Source: Desulfobulbaceae bacterium UBA5123 (GTDB lineage Bacteria > Desulfobacterota > Desulfobulbia > Desulfobulbales > UBA5123). Taken from it: a DNA stretch of 8,319 bases. The translations under genes were made by a program, and so were the position numbers. Under the pieces are notes generated by a model. That model saw only the letters and a list, made by a program, of their open reading frames with translations. It did not search any database and was not told where the DNA came from. Below, one piece after another: positions 1-5,743 of this stretch (position 1 is the first letter of the stretch; each line of letters begins with the position of its first letter). The stretch covers positions 4,332-12,650 of the forward strand of contig DHYT01000231.1 of NCBI GenBank assembly GCA_002415465.1, given 5' to 3'.

Positions 1-302
1 TTGAGGAGGTTTTCACCAACACCTGTACGCAATGGGTTATGGAAATAAAGCGGGCGCTGGATTTTTTTGCAACCAACTACCCCGACGAAGCCATCACCAA
101 AATCGTCTTGAGCGGCGGCGGCGCCAGGATCAAGGGCATCGATCGCTTCTTCGCCGAAGAGTGCGGCATTCCCGTTATCATTTTCAACCCCTTCGCCAAT
201 GCGCAGGTGGACAGCAAAAAAATCAATCCGGAATACGTTCGGTACATGGCTCCGGAAATGACCCTGGCAACCGGGCTGGCCACACGGCCAACCCCTCTGT
301 AA
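1..302 (+). CDS. pilM: Type IV pilus inner-membrane assembly ATPase-like protein PilM (3' end only)
   Basis: This is the C-terminal ~100 residues of PilM; the reading frame is open from base 3 to a TAA at 300-302 and the start lies outside the window. PilM is a cytoplasmic actin/FtsA-fold protein that binds the N-terminal tail of PilN and links the pilus motor side to the PilNO periplasmic complex. The visible part shows a helix (EIKRALDFF), then the strand and glycine-rich nucleotide-binding loop KIVLSGGGARIKG typical of the FtsA/PilM second phosphate-binding region. It ends in an ATGLATRP tail like the common GLALR ending of PilM proteins. The next gene, pilN, begins 22 bp downstream and carries the PilM-binding motif, which supports the call. 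The ATG inside this stretch at 39 is internal, not a start. Confidence 0.9.
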   Translation, partial: EEVFTNTCTQWVMEIKRALDFFATNYPDEAITKIVLSGGGARIKGIDRFFAEECGIPVIIFNPFANAQVDSKKINPEYVRYMAPEMTLATGLATRPTPL

Positions 303-324
303 GCTGGCAACGGTGCGATAAAAT

Positions 325-918
325 ATGATTCAAATCAATCTATTGCCGGTTCGGCAAATCAAGAAAAGGCAGCAACTCTACAGTCAGACTGGCATGTTTC
401 TGGCCTCGCTGCTGGCCTTGCTCGCCCTGCTGGGCATGGCGACGGTGGCCATGTCCAACAAGGTTACAGAAACAAAAGATGAACTGACCGCCCTCAACAA
501 GAAAAAAGAATCCTTTCAGATCATCATCAAGGAAATCGAGCAGCTCAAACAAGACAAGGCAACCCTGGACAGCAAGCTTGAGGTCATCAAACAGCTCAAA
601 CGCGGATCGCAACTCCCGATCCGCGTCCTTGACGCCCTGGCGACCCTGACCCCCTCGGAACGCCTCTGGCTCACCAACCTCCAGCAGTCGCCGGACAAAC
701 TGCAGATCAGCGGCGTCGCCTTGGACAATGCCACCATCGCCCAATACATGAACCAACTGGCCGAATCCCCCTACTTTGCCGCCGCAAACCTTGGCAGCAC
801 CCAGATGACCACCGTAGCCGGCCAGAAACTGAAGTCATTCACCCTGACCATCTCCATCGAACAAGAGACCCCGGCCGCGGAGCCCGTGGCCACACCCCAA
901 GACGGACGGAAGAACTAA
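325..918 (+). CDS. pilN: Type IV pilus assembly protein PilN
   Basis: A 197-residue bitopic inner-membrane protein. The N-terminal cytoplasmic tail begins MIQINLLPVR, the conserved INLLP motif through which PilN docks in PilM. One membrane segment follows at about residues 23-44, then a charged Lys/Glu-rich predicted coiled coil at about 46-93, then an alpha/beta fimbrial-assembly domain at about 97-180. That domain contains the family-like stretch LTPSERLWLTNL. The tail is Pro/Ala-rich. Length and layout match PilN of type IVa pili, where it pairs with PilO to form the periplasmic part of the alignment complex. The ATG at 325 is chosen because it gives the INLLP motif at the extreme N-terminus. 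There is no strong Shine-Dalgarno upstream, so translation may be coupled to pilM, whose stop is 22 bp away. pilO starts directly after its TAA. Confidence 0.95.
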   Translation: MIQINLLPVRQIKKRQQLYSQTGMFLASLLALLALLGMATVAMSNKVTETKDELTALNKKKESFQIIIKEIEQLKQDKATLDSKLEVIKQLKRGSQLPIRVLDALATLTPSERLWLTNLQQSPDKLQISGVALDNATIAQYMNQLAESPYFAAANLGSTQMTTVAGQKLKSFTLTISIEQETPAAEPVATPQDGRKN

Positions 919-1539
919 ATGACACCGCAGGAACTCAAATCCGCACTCGACGCGTTCATGGAAAACAAGGTGGCTCGCCTTGACGTCAAACACCGGATGG
1001 CGGTCTGTGGAGTGGCGATGATCCTGCCGATCATCGCCTTCGGCTTCCTCGTTTATTCCCCCCAAAGCCAGGAAATCCAGAAGCTTGAAAAACAGCGGCA
1101 GCAACTGAAAAAGCAGATTCTCGAAGTTGAGGCGACGGCCAAGGAAATCACCAAGCACAAGCAGGAAATGGCGACCACCGAGGCCAAATTCAAGGCGGCC
1201 TCAATCCTGCTGCCGCAGCAGCAGGAGATCCCGTCGCTGTTAACCAACATCTCCAGCCTCGGCACCGCATCCGGCCTCGACTTTGTCACCTTCCAGCCGC
1301 AGGCCGAGAGTCCCAAGGATTTTTATGCCGAAATCCCGGTGACCATCCAGGTCAGCGGGCCATATCACAGCGTCGGACTTTTTCTTTATCAAATCAGCAA
1401 GCTGGATCGAATCGTGACGGTTTCGAACATCAGCATGGGATCAGGGAAGCTGGTGGATGGAGAGATGATGCTTTCCACCAATTTCAACCTTGTCACCTAC
1501 CGATTTATTGAGCCCCAAAATGACAAGCCTAAAAAATAA
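919..1539 (+). CDS. pilO: Type IV pilus assembly protein PilO
   Basis: A 206-residue bitopic inner-membrane protein that heterodimerises with PilN and contacts PilP. It has a short cytoplasmic tail, one membrane segment at about residues 28-47, a Gln/Lys/Glu-rich predicted coiled coil at about 49-97, and a C-terminal ferredoxin-like domain. Family-typical stretches are LLPQQQEIPSLLTNIS at 98-113 and the region around 135-173 (EIPVTIQVSG, then the helix before KLDRIVTVSNI). The ATG follows the pilN stop with no gap, and a purine-rich GGACGGAAG stretch ends about 7 nt upstream, so the two genes are probably translationally coupled. The 3' end overlaps the likely pilP start by 20 bp. No truncation or missing segment is seen. 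An MSHA-type name (MshJ) is the alternative, but PilO fits the gene order. Confidence 0.94.
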   Translation: MTPQELKSALDAFMENKVARLDVKHRMAVCGVAMILPIIAFGFLVYSPQSQEIQKLEKQRQQLKKQILEVEATAKEITKHKQEMATTEAKFKAASILLPQQQEIPSLLTNISSLGTASGLDFVTFQPQAESPKDFYAEIPVTIQVSGPYHSVGLFLYQISKLDRIVTVSNISMGSGKLVDGEMMLSTNFNLVTYRFIEPQNDKPKK

Positions 1540-2098
1540 CCGACATCACCGCCAGAATGCGGGCACGGCAACCGTTCGCGTTAAACCAGCGCACGCACGC
1601 CTTGTCATGGCAATTTTTGCGGCCGCCCTCTACCTCTTCGCGGCGCCCGCACTTGCCCAGGACAGCGCCCCGGGGCAAACCATAGACCAGAAGATCATCG
1701 AAAAACATCTGGCCGAGATCCTTTCCTTTGCCAGGGACGACGGCTTTGAGTATCGTCGCGAAGGCCGGCCTGACCCCTTTGCGCCATTCATCTCCGAGAA
1801 AAAGCTTCAGGCGGATAAAAGCAAGGAACAAGAAGGGTTGAGCGGCTTGCAGCGTCTCGAGCCAGGCCAGTTGACCCTGGTGGCGGTTGTTTTTGCCGGC
1901 AAATCCGGCTACGCCATGGTTCAAGATTCCATCGGCTTTGGATACGTCCTCCGCAAGGGCATGCGCGTCGGGATGTCGGGCATCGTCGACGCCATTCAAC
2001 CCAACGCCGTCATCATCAAACAGAAGTACAAATCCATTTCCGGCCAGAGCCAATATCGCACCGTGGAAATGGTGCTAAAGAAAGAGGGAGAAAATTAA
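1520..2098 (+). CDS. pilP: Type IV pilus assembly protein PilP
   Basis: Periplasmic protein that bridges the PilNO inner-membrane complex to the N0 domain of the secretin. Read from ATG 1520 it has 192 residues. The PilP hallmark GRPDPFAPF lies at residues 82-90, followed by a compact beta domain from about 113, with typical segments LEPGQLTLVAVVF and SGIVDAIQPNAVIIKQK. Most PilP proteins are lipoproteins, but here no lipobox cysteine is present. A hydrophobic stretch (about 30-46) ends in APALA before QD and looks like an ordinary signal-peptidase I site or an uncleaved anchor. The start is uncertain. ATG 1520 overlaps pilO by 20 bp and gives a long basic leader. TTG 1490 lies further inside pilO. 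ATG 1607 gives a tight hydrophobic signal but lacks N-terminal positive charge and a visible ribosome binding site. Confidence 0.9.
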   Translation: MTSLKNNRHHRQNAGTATVRVKPAHARLVMAIFAAALYLFAAPALAQDSAPGQTIDQKIIEKHLAEILSFARDDGFEYRREGRPDPFAPFISEKKLQADKSKEQEGLSGLQRLEPGQLTLVAVVFAGKSGYAMVQDSIGFGYVLRKGMRVGMSGIVDAIQPNAVIIKQKYKSISGQSQYRTVEMVLKKEGEN

Positions 2099-2100
2099 TC

Positions 2101-3936
2101 ATGAACCTGTCAATTCGCTCACGACTGCTGCTGGTGCTCCCCACCGTCGCCATGCTGTTCATCGGAGTCGGCATGACGGAGGCCAAAACCCCGGCGAGCG
2201 GGTCGCAGGCATACCGGATCGATGCGATCAAGTGTGAGGAATCCGGAGGAACATTTGCCCTGACCATCAAGGGGGATGCCTCCCCCACCTATACCAAGTA
2301 CGAATTGTTCAATCCGTTGCGGATCGTTATCGACATCGCCGATGCCACCCTGGCCAAAAACCTCTCACTGCCGATGGAGCTCAAATCAGGACCGGTGGAC
2401 AGGATTACCGGCCAACTTCTCGATGCCCAGAAACCCTTAGTCACGCGCCTTGAAATCTTTCTCAAGGAAGACCGCGCCTACACGGTTGCACGAAACAACA
2501 ATGACATAGTCGTTAAATTTTCATCGGCAAAAGACGCCAAGACGAACAGCCCCCTTATTTTACAGAAAATCAACGTCAACAAGGCCGCCGCGGAAACGCA
2601 GGTGCGTCTTGCCACCAATGGCCCGATCCCTGAGTACCAGGAGGCCAAGCTGGCCCAAGACGCCGAATATCCGGCACGGTTCTATATAGATATTGCCAAC
2701 ATCGGCATGGCCGACGTGCCCCAGCAACTCGAGGTCGGGACAACCCTGGCGCGCATCCGCACCGCCAGCCGCGAGAACGGCCTGCGCATCGTTTTTGACT
2801 CGGGTATTGACCCGCTCTTCTCCTACCGCATCGATTCTCGCGACGACGGCCTGCTGATCACGATCGCGGAAACTGAGCCGACCGCGGCAACAGAGGCGGC
2901 GCAGGAAGAAATGGCGCCGGTGGCAGAAGAGGCCCCGGATGCCGCGAAAGAGGCGAAAAAGCCGGCAGGGACGGCATCCGCCAAGGGGGACGGCTTCAGC
3001 TTCAGCGGCTACAACGCGCAACGGATCACCGTTGATTTCTTCAAGATAGACCTCCATAACGTGTTCCGGCTCCTTGGCGAGATCAGCGGGCGCAACATGG
3101 TCATTGAAGAGTCGGTAAACGGCACCCTGACCTTGGCGCTCACCGATGTGCCTTGGGATTTTGTTCTTGACGTGGTCCTCAATCTGAAAGATCTCCAGAA
3201 GGAAGAACGCTTCAACACCATCGTCATCTCTCCCAAAAGCAAGGGATTCATCTGGCCGGAACGTGCCTCCGACAAACTGGCAATCCGCTCGGACGGCAGC
3301 GGCGGCGCGATGATGCAGGAATCGCTTTCCATCAAAAAACGCATCGACACCCCCAAAGGGGTGATGGAGGCAAAGAAATTGCTCCAGGCCGGTAACGGCA
3401 AATACACGGCCGGCAACTATGCCGGCGCTCTCGCCGATTACGAGAGCGCATCGAACAAATGGCCCGAAAACAACCAGCTCGCCAAACGTATCGCCGCCCT
3501 CTGCCTCGTGCAGCTGGGGCAGAATGCGAAGGCGGTACACTATGCGAAGCTGGCGCTGAAAACTGATCCCAAGGACTCAGAGGCGGCTCTGCAGGCCGCG
3601 ATCGGCCTGGCCAATATGAAAAAAAATGCGGCGGCCAAGGAGTATTTCGACCTCGCAACCAGCGGGCCGCACCCGAGCAGCGAGGCCTTGGCCAGCTATG
3701 CCGCGTTTAACGAGGAAAACAAAAACTACGTTGCGACCCTGCTCCTGCTCAATAAGCATACCGAGCTCTACGGCGACAGCATGGAAACGATGCTGTCGAA
3801 AGCCCGTATCTACGACAAACAGGGTGACGATGCCAAGGCCGCCAAGGAATACCAATCCCTGCTGCTGTCCGGCTATGACATCCCAGCCGACCTCAAGCGA
3901 TATATCAAGGGCCGCCTGTCCTTGATCAACAAGTGA
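2101..3936 (+). CDS. AMIN-AMIN-STN-TPR protein; PilQ-like N-terminal half without a secretin barrel
   Basis: A 611-residue exported protein. A signal peptide covers residues 1-28 (basic n-region, hydrophobic core, VGMTEA before KT). Two AMIN-like beta domains follow at about 38-141 (with LRIVIDIADA and the strand NNDIVVKF) and 152-256 (with RFYIDIAN and GLRIVFDSG). Next is an Ala/Glu/Pro-rich linker at 257-297, then an STN/N0 domain at about 308-379 that reads like PilQ (ITVDFFKIDLHNVFRLL, NMVIEESVNGTLTLALTDVPWD). In PilQ the N1 and secretin domains would follow. Instead, after a linker, residues about 421-611 form helical repeats resembling TPRs (AGNYAGALADYESAS, LGQNAKAVHYAKLALKTDPKD). AMIN domains bind peptidoglycan in PilQ and AmiC, and N0 contacts PilP. 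The gene starts 2 bp after pilP with AGGGAG at 2085-2090. The separate secretin follows. I infer that it supplies the missing PilQ front half; TPRs could act like PilF/Tgl pilotins or MshN. Confidence 0.88.
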   Translation: MNLSIRSRLLLVLPTVAMLFIGVGMTEAKTPASGSQAYRIDAIKCEESGGTFALTIKGDASPTYTKYELFNPLRIVIDIADATLAKNLSLPMELKSGPVDRITGQLLDAQKPLVTRLEIFLKEDRAYTVARNNNDIVVKFSSAKDAKTNSPLILQKINVNKAAAETQVRLATNGPIPEYQEAKLAQDAEYPARFYIDIANIGMADVPQQLEVGTTLARIRTASRENGLRIVFDSGIDPLFSYRIDSRDDGLLITIAETEPTAATEAAQEEMAPVAEEAPDAAKEAKKPAGTASAKGDGFSFSGYNAQRITVDFFKIDLHNVFRLLGEISGRNMVIEESVNGTLTLALTDVPWDFVLDVVLNLKDLQKEERFNTIVISPKSKGFIWPERASDKLAIRSDGSGGAMMQESLSIKKRIDTPKGVMEAKKLLQAGNGKYTAGNYAGALADYESASNKWPENNQLAKRIAALCLVQLGQNAKAVHYAKLALKTDPKDSEAALQAAIGLANMKKNAAAKEYFDLATSGPHPSSEALASYAAFNEENKNYVATLLLLNKHTELYGDSMETMLSKARIYDKQGDDAKAAKEYQSLLLSGYDIPADLKRYIKGRLSLINK

Positions 3937-3983
3937 TTGGCCCCGGCCTGCACATCTGGCCCGCGACCTTTTCAACGTAAGGC

Positions 3984-3992
3984 AGGGAGGAG
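3984..3992 (+). promoter_or_regulatory. Strong Shine-Dalgarno before the secretin gene, placed for a GTG start at 3999
   Basis: AGGGAGGAG lies 6 nt before GTG 3999, which is in frame with the secretin. A second, weaker purine run GGGAAG (4035-4040) sits 6 nt before ATG 4047. The first site is the better ribosome binding site, while the second start gives the better lipoprotein signal peptide. The site therefore makes the true start ambiguous. Confidence 0.6.
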
Positions 3993-4046
3993 ATAACAGT
4001 GAACCCGACCGTCCTCGACCATAGACCCCCAAAAGGGAAGCAGATT

Positions 4047-5705
4047 ATGAAAAAAACCCAGCGCTTTGTATCCATCGGCATAACCATCGCCCTCTTTTCG
4101 CTCATCGGCTGTGCGCCGTTGCCCGGCAGCGCAACAGGCCCGAAGGCCGCCGATGCAGGCTTACAGAAATCGCCGCCGACAACCGCCGCCGACTCGACGC
4201 AGGCCGATGCAATGCAGCTGCCGGTGAGATACCAGACCCCTTCCTACCTGCTCGAAAAACCAACCCAAACAGGCGACGCCTCCAAGGCCGAGGACCTTAT
4301 TGTGCCGGTCGGCGCCGATATCTCATCCACCAGCGGACCGGTGTCCCTTCGGGATATTCTCAAACGGCTGGCCACCCTGAAAAACATGAACATCAGCTGG
4401 GCCAGCGACGTCGACCCCTCCGCCCTTGTCGACGTCGACATCCGCGCCGAGGACGATTTCTTTAACGCCATCGACAACCTGCTTCGCCAAAAGGATTATT
4501 TCCACGAGATGCAGGGGAACACTATCGTCATCAGATACAAGGAAACCAGGCGGTTCCATATCGCCATGCCGAACCTTACCTCAACCTACACCACCAGCGT
4601 CGGCGGCGACGTGCTGGGCGGGTCCGGCTCGGGCGGCAATGTAACCGGCAACATCCAGATTCAAAGCACCGGCACCGATTTCAACATCTGGGACAGCATC
4701 ACCGAAAATATAGAGAAGGTGCTTGATATCTGGCAGGAACCCGCAGCGGCAACCACCGCAGCGCCGGCAGCGGGCGCAGCAGCCGCAGCACCTGCCGCGA
4801 CGCCGGCGGCCGCCGCCCCGGCTGCGACAGCCGCGGCGACCGGCACCACCAAAACCGGTCAAGGTCATTACAGCTTCGACAAGCAGATCGGCCTGATCAC
4901 CGTTACCGCCCCGCGCCCCTTGCTTGAAAAGATCGCCGACTACCTCGACAACCTGAAGAAGGAACTCTACCGACAGGTTACCATCGAGGCGAAAATACTC
5001 GAGGTTACCCTTGACGATACCTCAACCAAAGGCATTGACTGGTCGGGGATGTTGAGCGGCAAAGACATCGATTTCCAACTCTTCGGCCCCAACGGGATAA
5101 TCTATTCGACCAACCCGGACAGCGTTGGCAGCGTGCTGACCCAAGTCAGTCTCACCAACCCCTTTTCGCTGGCGCTTGACTTTCTCGACACCCAGGGAGA
5201 CACCAAGGTTCTGGCAAATCCGAAGATCAGCGTCATGAACGGGCAGCCGGCAATGATCAGTGTCGGCGACAATGTCAAATACATCGACAGCGTCACCACC
5301 ACCGTCAGCGACAGCGGCGTGCCGTCCTACACCGTTTCCACCGGTTCCGTGATGTCGGGACTGGGCATGGCGGTTGTGGCGACGATCATGGACAACGACG
5401 AGGTTGTACTCAGCCTCACGCCGGTAACCTCCAAGCTATCCGAGCCCATCGAATACAAAACCTTTGGCGGGACCAACACCGTGGGGCTGCCAAAGGTCCG
5501 GTTGAGAGAGATGAAGACCACCGTTAAAATCAAAAACGGCCAGATTCTCGTCATTGGCGGGCTGATCGATTCCCTCGACGATGTCGACGGCAACAAGGTG
5601 CCCTTCCTCGGCGACGTGCCAGGTCTCGGCGGATTTTTCTCGCACAAGACCAAAACAACCCAGAAAACCGAACTGGTCATCCTGCTGCAGCCTAAACTGC
5701 TGTAA
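4047..5705 (+). CDS. MshL-like outer-membrane lipoprotein secretin of a type IV pilus
   Basis: A 552-residue secretin, the outer-membrane pore through which the pilus passes. From ATG 4047 it begins with a textbook lipoprotein signal (MKKTQR, hydrophobic core, LIG-C with Cys22). An STN/N0 domain lies at about 97-165 (VSLRDILKRLATLKNMNISW). The N1-type domain begins about 169 with HIAMPNLTSTYTTSVGGDV, a stretch resembling MshL of MSHA pili. It is interrupted by an Ala/Pro/Thr-rich insert at about 233-266, and resumes at 274-320. The secretin barrel domain runs about 370-552, with DTQGDTKVLANPKISVMNG, GLPKVRLREMKTTVKIKNGQ and the signature VPFLGDVPGLGGFF ending ELVILLQPK. There are no AMIN domains; those are on the preceding gene. 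GTG 3999, with a stronger Shine-Dalgarno, would add 16 residues. A role in a type II secretion system is less likely given pilMNOP upstream. Confidence 0.92.
   Translation: MKKTQRFVSIGITIALFSLIGCAPLPGSATGPKAADAGLQKSPPTTAADSTQADAMQLPVRYQTPSYLLEKPTQTGDASKAEDLIVPVGADISSTSGPVSLRDILKRLATLKNMNISWASDVDPSALVDVDIRAEDDFFNAIDNLLRQKDYFHEMQGNTIVIRYKETRRFHIAMPNLTSTYTTSVGGDVLGGSGSGGNVTGNIQIQSTGTDFNIWDSITENIEKVLDIWQEPAAATTAAPAAGAAAAAPAATPAAAAPAATAAATGTTKTGQGHYSFDKQIGLITVTAPRPLLEKIADYLDNLKKELYRQVTIEAKILEVTLDDTSTKGIDWSGMLSGKDIDFQLFGPNGIIYSTNPDSVGSVLTQVSLTNPFSLALDFLDTQGDTKVLANPKISVMNGQPAMISVGDNVKYIDSVTTTVSDSGVPSYTVSTGSVMSGLGMAVVATIMDNDEVVLSLTPVTSKLSEPIEYKTFGGTNTVGLPKVRLREMKTTVKIKNGQILVIGGLIDSLDDVDGNKVPFLGDVPGLGGFFSHKTKTTQKTELVILLQPKLL
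4743..4844 (+). repeat. Low-complexity Ala/Pro/Thr-coding stretch within the secretin gene
   Basis: About 34 codons, almost all GCN, CCG or ACC, form a GC-rich imperfect repeat encoding residues 233-266 of the secretin. It sits between the first half of the N1-type domain (ending EKVLDIWQ) and its second half (from GHYSFDKQ), so it is probably a flexible exposed loop. Such tracts may vary in length between strains. Confidence 0.75.
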
Positions 5706-5730
5706 TGAGCGGTTGGAAAACACCTCTTGA

Positions 5731-5736
5731 AGGAGG
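5731..5736 (+). promoter_or_regulatory. Shine-Dalgarno that fixes the start of the OmpA-family gene
   Basis: AGGAGG stands 7 nt before ATG 5744. An earlier in-frame ATG at 5705 overlaps the secretin stop codon (TAATG) but would place 13 extra residues before the signal peptide. The canonical site and the clean signal peptide favour 5744. Confidence 0.8.
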
Positions 5737-5743
5737 AACGTAT

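Noticed and set aside
1529..2053. Minus-strand open frame (174 codons) opposite pilP
   Set aside because: It is antisense to pilP, whose DPFAPF motif and conserved domain establish the plus-strand frame.
2560..3540. Long minus-strand open frame (326 codons) opposite the AMIN-STN-TPR gene
   Set aside because: It is the complement of a clearly coding gene with recognisable AMIN and STN domains. Its translation is rich in Arg, Gly and His with no recognisable family, as expected from GC-rich antisense frames.
3937..3998. GC-rich palindrome (GGCCCCGGCC) and the 62-bp gap before the secretin as a possible terminator or promoter
   Set aside because: The dyad has only a two-base centre and no T-run, and no convincing -35/-10 pair is visible, so the operon probably continues through it.
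5705..5743. TAATG overlap as the start of the OmpA-family gene, implying translational coupling
   Set aside because: The downstream ATG 5744 has a canonical AGGAGG at proper spacing and begins a clean signal peptide; the extra 13 residues would spoil it.
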